Source: Lachnotalea glycerini
GTDB lineage: Bacteria; Bacillota; Clostridia; Lachnospirales; Lachnospiraceae
Assembly: GCF_003201285.1 (NCBI RefSeq)
Contig: NZ_QICS01000005.1
Coordinates: forward strand, 186,001-250,000
Direction of reading: 5' to 3'
DNA length: 64,000 nucleotides
The notes beneath the pieces were generated by a model. It did not search any database, had not been told where the DNA came from, and saw nothing but the letters and a program-made list of their open reading frames with translations. Positions 35,241 through 44,801 of the stretch are shown piece by piece; position 1 is the stretch's first letter; each line of letters opens with the position of its first letter. Position numbers and translations under genes: made by a program.

Positions 35241-36164
35241 CTACTGCTCTATGACTCCACCTTCTACAACCAGGCTTTCAGGATCTGCGGCGTCACCATA
35301 TACTGGTGCTAATGTTTCTACATAATCCTTATGAAAGAAACTTTCATCTGCAAGACTTACGATTTCATTATTTATCCACTCTAACAATTCGGTATTACCT
35401 TTTTGTACTGCTGGTGCAATGGTATCAATGTTTCCAAGTGCATCGACGCCTACAGAAAATCCATCATTCTCAAGCGCCCATGCCAGCACCTCGGTATTGT
35501 CAGTTGATAAAGCATCTCCACGACCATCTAATAATGCATTATAGGCCTCACTGTATTGATCAAACTTAAGAAGTTCTACTTCCGGATAATTCTCTGTAAA
35601 ATAAGTTTCAGCCGTAGTTCCCTTACTGACAATCAAAGTTTTGCCATTTAGCTGGCTTGCATCCGTAATTAAAGCACTATCCGGGGATACTATACCAAGT
35701 GCTACTTTCATATAGGGAAGCGCAAAATCAACCTGCTCGGCACGCTCCTTAGTAACCGTAAAGTTTGCCAATATGATATCAACCTTTGCAGTAACTAAAT
35801 ATTCCACTCTGCTTGCTGCCTCAACTGGCACATATTCTACCTCCACACCCAGATCTTTTGCAATTCTATTTCCTAAATAAACATCATAACCTTGATATTC
35901 TCCATTTTCATCTACATAACCAAACGGTTTTTTATCACTGAATACACCGATTACGATTTCACCACTTTCTTTAATCTGTTCCAGTGTTCTTGCCGTCCCA
36001 TTTGAGGTTTCCTCTTTTGCATTGTCATCCTTTTGCGTATCTGTAGTTTCTGTTTTTTGTTCTGATGAAACGTCATTCGTAACCTTAGAGGAACTTGCAC
36101 AACCGGTAAGTGCCATTGCTCCTAAGGTTAATGTTAATAATACTGCCAATAATTTTTTCTTCAT
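35241..36164 (-). CDS. Amino-acid ABC transporter substrate-binding lipoprotein
   Basis: 307 residues. A lipoprotein signal with the lipobox LTGC (Cys22) and a linker of Asp/Glu/Thr (about 25-55) precede a family 3 solute-binding domain (GEIVIGVFSDKKPFGYVDENGEYQGYDVYLGNRIA begins at about 67). It binds the substrate outside the membrane. Polar amino acids such as Gln, Cys or Asp are usual; the sequence does not say which. It is last in a four-gene operon of permease, permease, ATPase and binding protein. Confidence 0.92.
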   Translation of the reverse strand: MKKKLLAVLLTLTLGAMALTGCASSSKVTNDVSSEQKTETTDTQKDDNAKEETSNGTARTLEQIKESGEIVIGVFSDKKPFGYVDENGEYQGYDVYLGNRIAKDLGVEVEYVPVEAASRVEYLVTAKVDIILANFTVTKERAEQVDFALPYMKVALGIVSPDSALITDASQLNGKTLIVSKGTTAETYFTENYPEVELLKFDQYSEAYNALLDGRGDALSTDNTEVLAWALENDGFSVGVDALGNIDTIAPAVQKGNTELLEWINNEIVSLADESFFHKDYVETLAPVYGDAADPESLVVEGGVIEQ

Positions 36165-36183
36165 ATCATTTCCTCCTCGTTTT

Positions 36184-36957
36184 CTATTTATTTGAATCGC
36201 TATGTTTTACGACTTCAAAATCAAATACATTTAAAAACTGCTTTGCCCGGCTTGTTTTGGGATTTTCAAAAAACTCCTGCGGTGTACTCTCCTCGATTAT
36301 CCTGCTTTGATCTAAAAAGATAATACGGTCGGCTATTGCTCTGGCAAACTGCATCTCATGTGTTACAATTACCATAGTACCGCCTTCCTTTGCCAGTTCT
36401 AGCATCACATCCAAAACCTCACGAACCATTTCAGGGTCGAGCGCTGCTGTAATTTCATCAAACAACATTACCTGAGGATGCATGCAAAGTGCTCTTACGA
36501 TCGCAACTCTTTGCTTTTGCCCCCCAGAAAGTTGTCTTGGATAAGAATTTCTTTTATCAAGCAAACCAACTCTTTCAAGCAGCTTTTCTGCCTCCTGTGT
36601 CGCATCCTTTTTATCTCTGCCTTGCGCTTTGATAGGTCCTAACAAAATATTTTCTACAATCGTTAGGTGTGGAAATAAATCATAGCTTTGAAATACCATT
36701 CCTATCTTCTGCCTTACGAAATGCATTTTCTTATCCTGATTGCTGATTTTCTCTCCATTGAGATAGATTCCTCCTTCCTGAATTGTCTCTAATCCATTAA
36801 TGCAACGAAGCAAGGTACTCTTTCCACAGCCTGACGGTCCTAATACGACGACTACTTCACCCTTGTATATATTAATATTAATATCATTTAGAATGACAGT
36901 ATCATCATATTTTTTCTTCAAATGCTTTATTTCTAAAATTTTTTCATCATTTTTCAT
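36184..36957 (-). CDS. Amino-acid ABC transporter ATP-binding protein
   Basis: 257 residues. Walker [10 protein letters not shown] (about 40-48), signature [11 protein letters not shown] (about 143), Walker [15 protein letters not shown] and H-loop VTHEMQFA. The second residue of the switch segment is I-T-A-A-L-D, as in many polar amino acid (GlnQ-type) ATPases. It powers import through the two permeases coded just upstream. Confidence 0.94.
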   Translation of the reverse strand: MKNDEKILEIKHLKKKYDDTVILNDININIYKGEVVVVLGPSGCGKSTLLRCINGLETIQEGGIYLNGEKISNQDKKMHFVRQKIGMVFQSYDLFPHLTIVENILLGPIKAQGRDKKDATQEAEKLLERVGLLDKRNSYPRQLSGGQKQRVAIVRALCMHPQVMLFDEITAALDPEMVREVLDVMLELAKEGGTMVIVTHEMQFARAIADRIIFLDQSRIIEESTPQEFFENPKTSRAKQFLNVFDFEVVKHSDSNK

Positions 36958-36967
36958 TTCTTCTACC

Positions 36968-37645
36968 TCAATTTTTCCATCTCTTCTCTAAACATGCTGA
37001 GAGCCTTGATATCGGATAACATACAATAAAATATAAGAAAAAAATAAACGCATAAACCCATAACGACGCAGATGGAACTGTAAGTCTGTTTGCTTCAATA
37101 ATCTGTTGTCCAACCTTAACCATTTCAACCACTCCAATCAATACTATTAAAGATGTAGTTTTAATCATTCTGGTTATTAGATTAATGGCTAAGGGTAATA
37201 GCCGTCGAATCGTCTGCGGAATAATAATATAACAATATATCTGTAACTGTGTTAATCCTATGGCTTTACCACTTTCATACTGATGCTTTGGAATCGACTG
37301 CAAGGCTCCCCTTACCAAATCTCCCATCTCCGCTGTACCCCATATGGAAAAAACAATGACAGCCGCTGTTTCACCTGTAAGATTTATTCCAAATGCCTTA
37401 GTCAAGCCAAAATAAACTAAAAACAATAGCACGAGCTGAGGCATAATACGGATGAATTCTAAATAGACTCTTGTAATTGCTCTCGTAATCGGATTTTTTC
37501 GATTCATCACCATACCAAGTAAAATTCCAAGTACAATTGAAATTGCTGCGGATAAGAGTGATATACGAAGAGTAACCCACAAGCCGCCCAATAATCGTAT
37601 TAAGTTTTTACCTTCAAAAAGAACTCTGATTCCCAAATCCTGCAT
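36968..37645 (-). CDS. Amino-acid ABC transporter permease
   Basis: 225 residues with about five transmembrane helices. It has the HisMQ-type start ([23 protein letters not shown]) and the EAA-like cytoplasmic loop [26 protein letters not shown]. Its start overlaps the end of the other permease by 32 bases. Confidence 0.92.
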   Translation of the reverse strand: MQDLGIRVLFEGKNLIRLLGGLWVTLRISLLSAAISIVLGILLGMVMNRKNPITRAITRVYLEFIRIMPQLVLLFLVYFGLTKAFGINLTGETAAVIVFSIWGTAEMGDLVRGALQSIPKHQYESGKAIGLTQLQIYCYIIIPQTIRRLLPLAINLITRMIKTTSLIVLIGVVEMVKVGQQIIEANRLTVPSASLWVYAFIFFLYFIVCYPISRLSACLEKRWKN

Positions 37646-38285
37646 AGCGCATTTTCCTCTCTATAAGTGTAAAAATAATTGATACTGGAAGTAAAATAAC
37701 CAGGTATGCCATTACTAACATGAGCAGTGCTTCATCGGTCTTATAGTACAGTCCTATTAAATCCTTAGCAACATACATTAGATCAGCCAAAGCAACTGCA
37801 CTAAATACCGAGGTTTCTTTAATTAAAAAAATAACATTAGCACTAAATGCCGGAATTGAAACTGTAACCGCCTGCGGTAAAATAATATAAAGAAATACCT
37901 GCATTTTCGTCAGGCCTATACTAAGACCAGACTCTCTTTGGATATTTGGAATTGATTCCAATCCGCTTCGAAATGCTTCGGCCATATAACTTCCACCTAA
38001 AAATACCAAGCCTGCTATAGCACAAGACTCTGAGCTAAGCCGTATTCCAATTTTAGGCAATCCAAAATACAAGAAGAATAACTGAATCAGCAATGGAGTA
38101 TTTCTTGACAGCTCTATATAAATATCTACTATTTTATGTAAAATTGGTATCTTGATATAGCGAATCAAACTGCATATAAATCCAAGTAAAACAGAGAATA
38201 AAATTCCAATGAATGCTATGAATACTGTTAATCTTGCAGCTTCTACATACATAGGAAGATATTTTGATATAAATTGTATATCCAT
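37614..38285 (-). CDS. Amino-acid ABC transporter permease
   Basis: 223 residues, paralogue of the following permease, with about five helices and the EAA-like loop ESGLSIGLTKMQVFLYIILPQAVT. First gene of the operon. GAGG lies before the ATG. The two permeases would form a heterodimer in the membrane. Confidence 0.92.
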   Translation of the reverse strand: MDIQFISKYLPMYVEAARLTVFIAFIGILFSVLLGFICSLIRYIKIPILHKIVDIYIELSRNTPLLIQLFFLYFGLPKIGIRLSSESCAIAGLVFLGGSYMAEAFRSGLESIPNIQRESGLSIGLTKMQVFLYIILPQAVTVSIPAFSANVIFLIKETSVFSAVALADLMYVAKDLIGLYYKTDEALLMLVMAYLVILLPVSIIFTLIERKMRYAGFGNQSSF

Positions 38286-38657
38286 TTGTCAACCTCTTTC
38301 TATATTATTTTTTAATTCTATATTGAACTGACATGAAGAATAGAGTTAATTAAAATTATGAATTGTAATAAGCTTTCATTCCTTTTGTCATATCTTAACC
38401 ATTCAGATCATTTCCTTATACTTTTAAAATATTTTTTACTGTTTTTATTTCTTATTGTTTAATTTCATAAAACATATAATTCATATCGATTAAGTATGTT
38501 TTAAAATAATACTATTTTTTACTTCAGAAGTCAAGAAGAATTTTTAATATGAGAAAAAAGCAAAAAAATAGAACAAACATTCAAAAATGTCTATTCTATA
38601 AAAGGGTAAACTTATTTCTACTCTCTTAAATACGATTCTATACTCCTAACCCCTTAA
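38286..38657. other. Intergenic region before the ABC operon
   Basis: 372 bases without a gene. The only clear element is the histidine kinase terminator (38562-38601). The rest is very AT-rich. I could not read a convincing promoter for the ABC operon in it. Confidence 0.5.
38562..38601 (-). terminator. Terminator of the hybrid histidine kinase gene
   Basis: On the minus strand ATAGAA pairs with TTCTAT with an inner ACAT/ATGT pair, followed by seven T. Confidence 0.65.
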
Positions 38658-41228
38658 TTAAATATCATTCCCTACAATTAAATTATTTAGCAGCTCACAA
38701 AACTGTGACATTTCAAATGGCTTTGCTAAATGTGCATTCATACCGCATTCTCTAGCTCTTGCAATATCTTCTGCAAATACATCAGCCGTCATGGCTACAA
38801 TAGGTATTGTTTTTGCTTGTTGATGAGTACTTTCACGAATTGCTTTTGTTGCCTCATAACCATTCATAACAGGCATCTGAACATCCATAAACACAATATC
38901 ATAGTAACCATTTTTGCTTGACACAAATTTATCAAAGCCAATTGAGCCATTAGCCGCAGTTTCTACACTTGCTCCCAGCTTTTCAAAAAGCTGCGTTGCT
39001 ACCATTACATTTATTTCATTATCTTCTACTAATAAAATTTTAACTCCACTGCAATTAATATTAGTATTAATTTTCTTCTCTACCTTGTCCTCCGCTAAAA
39101 TATCTGACTTATCCATAATCGTGCCTGCAAACTCAAAAATAAATTTTGAGCCTTTTCCAACTTCACTCTCCACCCATATTCTTCCACCTCTGGCTTCTAC
39201 CATGCTCTTAACAATTGATAATCCTAATCCAGTTCCTTCTACTTTGTTAATCGCACCTATGCCATCGCGTACGAATGGATTAAATATAGCCTCCTGCATT
39301 TCTTTTGGAATTCCAATTCCATTATCCTCTACACTACATCTAAAATAAGCATATTCTTCCTTAGTTGATTTAATCTCTTCCAAGGTTAATAAAATGTGTC
39401 CTTTGTCAGGAGTAAATTTATTAGCATTGCTAAGCAAATTAATAATAATTTGCTTTAATTTTAATTCATCCCCCTTAATAAGCTGATGCTGCAAATGAAT
39501 AAAACGCGTTTCGAAGGATTGCTTCTTCTCATCAATAAGTGCCCGATTCATAGATGCAATATCCTCTATCAACGCCCTCAAATCAAATTCTTCCTCTGCA
39601 AATATCAGCTTCCCGCTTTCTATTCTGGACATATCTAAGATATCATTAATAATACTAAGCAAATGCTTTCCCGAAGAATCAATAATATTCAAATGATTCA
39701 GCACCTTTTCCTTATTGTCAATATCCATTTTAGCCAGCTTTGTCATTCCTATTATTGCATTCATAGGAGTACGAATATCATGGCTCATACTGGATAAAAA
39801 TACTGATTTTGCTTTATTTGCCTGCTCTGCTGCTGCAAGTGCATTTTTTAATAAATCGTTCTTCCTTTCTTCTCTTTCAAAAATCTCTGTGATATCAACT
39901 CTAGTCCCAATTATTACCTGATCCATTGCATCCATGTAAACATAGTAGCTCTTTTTCCAACGTATCCTGTCATTTGACTCCATGACACGGTAGTAGATAA
40001 TAAAATACTTACTTCTTTCCAATTGCTTCGTTATTTCCATCAGGGATGTGTCATGTATATATTGTTCCCTATCCTCCTCATACACAAACTGAGCCGCATA
40101 ATGATAAACCTCTTTTTCATAGTTATGATTGACTCCCAATGGTAATATGATGTCTTGATTGGTTTGATAAAGTATATAGGTATTATGCCTGCGATCTATA
40201 ACCGTAATTAAATCATAGTCCAGACCTATAACGATTCTCATAATTTGCTCATTCATTTTCAGGTTATTGATATTACGTGAATAAATAAAACCTTCTATAT
40301 CTCCGGTATCAGGATTTTGAATCATATGAATCACTGTAGTAATCCATATAACTTTTCCCTCTATGATTACCTTATGGTCAAAAGTTAATTGAGAGGTTCC
40401 TTCATAAAAGCAGTTGAGCAGATTCTTTCTCGTAAATCTTTTCTTATACTCACTTGCTATTTCTAAATCAACATTCATTTCATATTCTTTCTCAAAAAAA
40501 CCATCTACCGTTCCACTGCTTTGCAAATCTAACACCTGAGGAATGTTGCTATGACCATCCCCACACCAATTCTTTGTTAAATTAAAATGAAAGGAACCTA
40601 TTACATCCTTATCGACACAGGTATGGTAGTAGATTTCTTCCTTATATTTTTTCTCTATATCTTTTTCAATTGTAATGTCCTTACAGGTTCCAACCGCCTT
40701 TGCCGGTTTTCCAAATTTATCATATAGGGTCGTATAGGTAACTCTCATTAATCTTTTTTGTGAACTTTGCGGAATTTTCATCCAAAATTCTCCAACCACC
40801 ACAGGTTCTCCAGCATATACCTTTTCATACATCTGTAAAAACTGATCAAGGCTTTCTAAGGTAACATAACCAGCCTCTATCAATGACTGCGGAACATTTT
40901 CAAAAATTTCCCTCATGCCGTGTTGGCACCCAGACTGGTTTGAGCAAATAATTCGTCGATTTACTATGTCAAGCTCCCAGAACGTAAAATCCGCATTTTT
41001 AGATGCAATTAAGTATTTTTCTCTACTTGCTTTTAAGTCTTGTGCTATTTTCTTTACTTTTAAGTTCTCCGTAATCAAAAAAAGTATTACAATTGCAAAG
41101 ATTGATAAACCAATTCTATAATAGGTACACTCATCCTTTAAAGCATAAACGAATCTGGGTATTATAATGTAAATAAAAACTGCTAAGGCTGCCATTAAAA
41201 TAAGTATACTTTGATGCATTTTTCTCAT
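38658..41228 (-). CDS. Hybrid sensor histidine kinase / response regulator
   Basis: 856 residues. Two transmembrane helices (about 7-25 and 33-50), then PAS-like regions (about 70-190 and 320-450), HisKA with the phosphorylated His in SHDIRTPMNAIIGM (about 482), HATPase_c (NLLSNANKFTP, DNGIGIPKEM, GTGLGLSIVKSMVEARGG), and a C-terminal receiver (about 728-850) with the phosphorylated Asp in FMDVQMPVMNG (about 780) and K in AKPFEMSQF. No output domain or partner regulator is adjacent, so the phosphate must go to an Hpt protein elsewhere. GGGAGGGG precedes the start. Confidence 0.92.
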   Translation of the reverse strand: MRKMHQSILILMAALAVFIYIIIPRFVYALKDECTYYRIGLSIFAIVILFLITENLKVKKIAQDLKASREKYLIASKNADFTFWELDIVNRRIICSNQSGCQHGMREIFENVPQSLIEAGYVTLESLDQFLQMYEKVYAGEPVVVGEFWMKIPQSSQKRLMRVTYTTLYDKFGKPAKAVGTCKDITIEKDIEKKYKEEIYYHTCVDKDVIGSFHFNLTKNWCGDGHSNIPQVLDLQSSGTVDGFFEKEYEMNVDLEIASEYKKRFTRKNLLNCFYEGTSQLTFDHKVIIEGKVIWITTVIHMIQNPDTGDIEGFIYSRNINNLKMNEQIMRIVIGLDYDLITVIDRRHNTYILYQTNQDIILPLGVNHNYEKEVYHYAAQFVYEEDREQYIHDTSLMEITKQLERSKYFIIYYRVMESNDRIRWKKSYYVYMDAMDQVIIGTRVDITEIFEREERKNDLLKNALAAAEQANKAKSVFLSSMSHDIRTPMNAIIGMTKLAKMDIDNKEKVLNHLNIIDSSGKHLLSIINDILDMSRIESGKLIFAEEEFDLRALIEDIASMNRALIDEKKQSFETRFIHLQHQLIKGDELKLKQIIINLLSNANKFTPDKGHILLTLEEIKSTKEEYAYFRCSVEDNGIGIPKEMQEAIFNPFVRDGIGAINKVEGTGLGLSIVKSMVEARGGRIWVESEVGKGSKFIFEFAGTIMDKSDILAEDKVEKKINTNINCSGVKILLVEDNEINVMVATQLFEKLGASVETAANGSIGFDKFVSSKNGYYDIVFMDVQMPVMNGYEATKAIRESTHQQAKTIPIVAMTADVFAEDIARARECGMNAHLAKPFEMSQFCELLNNLIVGNDI

Positions 41229-41403
41229 TAGTAACCCCTCCCATATGAAGCTTATACTCTTTGATAATTATATAGCATATAAGCTTCAAAAGCAATGTTG
41301 AGGGATATGATATCCTATAAATTGTATTATTTTTTTGTTTAAACAAAGAGCCAGCAGCACCCAAACTATTTCCTGTTAGAATAGAAAATTCGTAAGCATC
41401 TAT

Positions 41404-42096
41404 CTAAACATATATAATCGTAATTCCTGCAAAGTTTGAGCTTCCAATCAAAGTTACACTTGGAACACCTGTGCTTTGGTTTCTATTCTTCTCTTCAATT
41501 GCTCCAAAGGATACATCTGCTTTGTTAATAACGTTCCAAGACTTTGGAATATATAGTTCTACACCTGCAAAGGAAACGTTAAGCTTAATGATTGCACTGC
41601 CATTTTGTATTACAGCATTATCAAAATAAACTTTCATTGCACCAAAAGAGCAACTAAGAACAGACTGATGAAAATCCTCTGAATTTACATATTTGATACT
41701 TGAACCAAAGGTAGTTTCAAAGTTAAAGCTGCTTTTGTCCTCCTGGTCAATAATTTCTGAAAAAATCTCTTCCTTTTTGGAGTGTACAAAGTGGCACTTA
41801 TTGTGAAAAATAATAGATAATCCAATACTGCCAAACAACGCTGCACCTAGAACCGGCCATGGAGTAATCTCTGTAATACCCAGTGGTTCTGCATAAATAA
41901 TACATAAGAATGCAATTGGAAATAAAATTCCTGAAAAGTTTAGATATCTCACACTCTTAATCATACATGCAACCAAAAATACGGAAATCACCAGGCTGAA
42001 AACATTTAACTCTGCAAAATAACCCAGTCTGCTTACAATCATAAATAATCCTGCCAGAATAAAAAACAATCCCCAGAATACTTTATCTCTTTTCAT
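41404..42096 (-). CDS. LiaF-like membrane protein
   Basis: 230 residues. The N-terminal half has four transmembrane helices (about 7-95), starting WGLFFILAGLFMIVSRLGY. The C-terminal half is a beta-solenoid with repeated SFGAMKVYFDNA and SFAGVELYIPKSW elements, the LiaF/YvqF C-terminal domain. LiaF proteins hold back their regulator at the membrane. Its ATG overlaps the stop of the LytTR gene by four bases, so the two proteins surely work together. Confidence 0.82.
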   Translation of the reverse strand: MKRDKVFWGLFFILAGLFMIVSRLGYFAELNVFSLVISVFLVACMIKSVRYLNFSGILFPIAFLCIIYAEPLGITEITPWPVLGAALFGSIGLSIIFHNKCHFVHSKKEEIFSEIIDQEDKSSFNFETTFGSSIKYVNSEDFHQSVLSCSFGAMKVYFDNAVIQNGSAIIKLNVSFAGVELYIPKSWNVINKADVSFGAIEEKNRNQSTGVPSVTLIGSSNFAGITIIYV

Positions 42097-42554
42097 ACGC
42101 TCATCCTCTTTTCTTCTAATTTCTGCTTTAATAATTTATAATAATATCTTGATACATACACCTGCTTATGTGTATTTTGGAATTGAACAATACTAGAAGC
42201 TGTTAAATTACGGCTAATCGAATAGATTTGATTCACATTTAATATGGCTGATTTTGATACTCTCATAAAAAATCCCGGTAAGAGTTCCTCTAATTCATAA
42301 AGTTTATATTTTGTTTGATACACATTATCTAATGTGTGCACACATATACCGTTTGCCTCTGTTTCAAAAAATAAGATTTCTTCCAGTAAAAGATAATATT
42401 CTGTATCACCCTTATAAAATACAAAACGCTGCGCCTTAGAGGTAATATCGGATACTGCTTGTTGTATTTTTTGAATATCCGTATTCAGCCTGCTGCATCT
42501 TATCACAACTTCTTCTTCGATTAAGTTTTCATCCACTTCAATTCGTATTTTCAT
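42093..42554 (-). CDS. LytTR-family transcriptional regulator
   Basis: 153 residues. No receiver domain: about 50 N-terminal residues precede the LytTR DNA-binding domain (about 50-150, YLLLEEILFFETEANGICVHT, LPGFFMRVSKSAILNVNQI). This form is usual where a membrane protein and not a kinase controls activity. The LiaF-like partner overlaps its 3' end by four bases. Two direct repeats just before its promoter probably give autoregulation. Confidence 0.88.
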   Translation of the reverse strand: MKIRIEVDENLIEEEVVIRCSRLNTDIQKIQQAVSDITSKAQRFVFYKGDTEYYLLLEEILFFETEANGICVHTLDNVYQTKYKLYELEELLPGFFMRVSKSAILNVNQIYSISRNLTASSIVQFQNTHKQVYVSRYYYKLLKQKLEEKRMSV

Positions 42555-42574
42555 TTCCTCATCTCCATAATGCT

Positions 42575-42643
42575 ATTATAACAAGAAAATTTTCGCTGTA
42601 AACAGCTTTTGGGTTAGTGGTAAAATATCAGAGGTAAGTGGTT
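42575..42643 (-). promoter_or_regulatory. Promoter of the LytTR/LiaF pair with two direct repeats
   Basis: On the minus strand TTTACA (42597-42602), a 16-base spacer and a perfect TATAAT (42575-42580). Ten bases upstream of the -35, GTTAGTGGTA (42613) and GTAAGTGGTT (42634) are direct repeats 21 bases apart, the spacing LytTR proteins use. Confidence 0.6.
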
Positions 42644-42722
42644 ATATTATATTACTATCATAGATAAAGATTATTTTTATTACTATCTAAAAGTGATTTC
42701 GTTTTTAAATTAGATAATAATT

Positions 42723-42776
42723 AAAAAAAGGACTCCATAGAAACTAATTCCTTTCTACAAAGTCCTATTCAATCTA
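42723..42776 (-). terminator. Terminator at the 3' end of the ula cluster
   Basis: On the minus strand AGGACT/AGTCCT with an inner TAGAAA/TTTCTA pair, followed by seven T (42723-42729). It ends the transcript of the beta-propeller-like gene. Confidence 0.8.
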
Positions 42777-42801
42777 ATCCATTATTTGTTTGTTCATCTT
42801 T

Positions 42802-43860
42802 CTATGATTCAGTTGCAATCAGCGTATACATTGCTATCTCGTTAATCTCTCGATTGGTAGATATCAGAATATCCTTATTGTCTTTAACAAAATGATATAC
42901 ATTGGCCGGACCACAGTCTTTATCTATTATTTCAACTTGATATGTTTTCTCTGTCGCATTGTAAGTAAATGCCATAAGATTTCTCTCTCCCTTTCGATGT
43001 CCAATAACCACTGTCGGTCGGCCACACAACATTCCTCCATAAATAGCATGTGTAAATTCTGCCGCTTTATCATACTCATACACCTTTTCAAAAGTCCCAT
43101 TTACCCGCTTGTATATACTGATTTGATCTCCATGAAACGGAGATAAGACAGCAAGTTCCTTTTCACCATCCAAATCCAAATCAATCAATACTGCATCACT
43201 TGCAGGTGTATCTAGCAATTGCTTGATGCTCCAATCTCCTTTAGGACTTTCTGGAGGTATAAACTGGAATACTCCGCAATCTGCTGAAATAATGCAGGTT
43301 TTTAAGCCATTGTCACTTACACGGTAATAACCATGATTTTTAAGCATATTATCTTTGATTACTTTCATTTTTAACTGGTGCTCCTCATCAAATACGCTCA
43401 AATCATCCGGAAGAACCGCTGCATATACCTTTCCTGGCATAGACCAGTCATCCTTATATTCATGTCCGGATTTTAATGTACAGGCAATCAGATAATTGAC
43501 TCCATTACGGCTGACTATGTCAAAGCGATGCACATGTGAAAGCTTTACTAACGTTCTAATCTCCCAATCTCCTTTTGAAACAGGGGTAACAATTACTATT
43601 TTTGATTCCTTGGAATCATTAGGTGAATAAAACCGCTGTGTTGCGAGGAACTGACCATTGCTTTTAGGAACTTGTACCATACTCATTGCCCCGCCCGGTT
43701 CTGTCCAAACTGTATCCATCTCATTTCCGTCATCATCAAATAAAATACAACGGTCTGTTTTTTCGGCCGCTACCAAAAAATGCTGTTTTCCTTCATATAT
43801 TAATGGTGCTATGGAGTAGCATTTGTCTAAATTAGAAATTACTTTTTTATTTACTTTCAT
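42802..43860 (-). CDS. Cytoplasmic FG-GAP/beta-propeller-like protein of the ascorbate cluster
   Basis: 352 residues, no signal peptide or membrane helix. Repeated beta-rich blocks with Asp motifs such as LIDLDLDGEKELAV (calcium-type FG-GAP/VCBS loop) and CILFDDDGNEMDTVW point to a beta-propeller. I do not know the function. It lies 31 bases after ulaE at the end of the ascorbate cluster, so it probably belongs to that pathway. A lactonase-like or regulatory role is possible, since propellers serve both. Confidence 0.55.
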   Translation of the reverse strand: MKVNKKVISNLDKCYSIAPLIYEGKQHFLVAAEKTDRCILFDDDGNEMDTVWTEPGGAMSMVQVPKSNGQFLATQRFYSPNDSKESKIVIVTPVSKGDWEIRTLVKLSHVHRFDIVSRNGVNYLIACTLKSGHEYKDDWSMPGKVYAAVLPDDLSVFDEEHQLKMKVIKDNMLKNHGYYRVSDNGLKTCIISADCGVFQFIPPESPKGDWSIKQLLDTPASDAVLIDLDLDGEKELAVLSPFHGDQISIYKRVNGTFEKVYEYDKAAEFTHAIYGGMLCGRPTVVIGHRKGERNLMAFTYNATEKTYQVEIIDKDCGPANVYHFVKDNKDILISTNREINEIAMYTLIATES

Positions 43861-43891
43861 CTATATGCCTTTCTATTTCTATATCTAAAAT

Positions 43892-44737
43892 TTATTTTTG
43901 CCTGTCCAATATCCCACTTAACATCTTATATGCAGATATTAAGTCGTTCTTCCATTCTGGATTTTTTGTATACCAAAATTCAGCAACGTATTTTCGTACT
44001 CCCAAATTCCAGGCGGTTTCTATCGCTTTGTCAAAATCAACATGCCCCATTCCATAAGGTATTTCTCTGAATTTACCAGGAACAGTTTCCTTAAGATGCA
44101 TTGCCACTAAATGTCCTTTGCCCATGTAGAGATCCTCAAGTACATCTGCTTTATAGGTAGATGCCGCATTTGTAATATTTCCGATATCCGGATAAACATT
44201 AAGATATGTGGAGTTTACCAAGGTAACATATTTCATTGCCTTTTCAACGGTGTTCATAAATTCGGTTTCCATCGTTTCAAAGCCTAAAATAACTCCTGCC
44301 TTTTCTGCCATATTAGCAGTGATTCTCAAGTGATCGAGAAAGCGTTTTTTTGTTTCAAGACTTGACTCTTCATAATAAACATCATAACCCGCCAATTGAA
44401 TAATACGTATTCCCAAATCATCTGCAAATGAAATGGCCTTTTTCATAATTTCCATTCCTCTTTGGCTGACTTTGGGATCATTACTGCCAAGCGGATATTT
44501 TCGATGACCGCTCAGGCACATGGTTCTGATTGGAATTCCTACCTCTACCATAAGCTTTACTAATTCCAAACGCTCTTTCTTTGTCATATCTAATCTACAT
44601 AGTTTATCTTCTGTTTCATCAATACTTATTTCAACAAAGTCATATCCTGCTTCTTTAGCCGCTGATAATTTTTCTTTCCAACTTAAGAAAGACGGCATAG
44701 ACTTTTCATATAATCCTAATGTATAAGCCTTTTCCAT
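43892..44737 (-). CDS. ulaE: L-ribulose-5-phosphate/L-xylulose-5-phosphate 3-epimerase
   Basis: 281 residues, xylose-isomerase-like TIM barrel. Metal ligands lie in FETMETEF, YPDIGNITNA, AMHLKETVPGKF and EFWYTKNP. It converts L-xylulose-5-phosphate to L-ribulose-5-phosphate in ascorbate breakdown (also named UlaE/SgbU). GGAGG precedes the ATG. UlaD and UlaF, the decarboxylase and 4-epimerase, are not in the window. Confidence 0.9.
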   Translation of the reverse strand: MEKAYTLGLYEKSMPSFLSWKEKLSAAKEAGYDFVEISIDETEDKLCRLDMTKKERLELVKLMVEVGIPIRTMCLSGHRKYPLGSNDPKVSQRGMEIMKKAISFADDLGIRIIQLAGYDVYYEESSLETKKRFLDHLRITANMAEKAGVILGFETMETEFMNTVEKAMKYVTLVNSTYLNVYPDIGNITNAASTYKADVLEDLYMGKGHLVAMHLKETVPGKFREIPYGMGHVDFDKAIETAWNLGVRKYVAEFWYTKNPEWKNDLISAYKMLSGILDRQK

Positions 44738-44801
44738 AAGAAATTTTCCTCCGTAACATGCTTTGCAAAACTTATGCTGGCTTTTTTAAATAGCTATGGC
44801 T

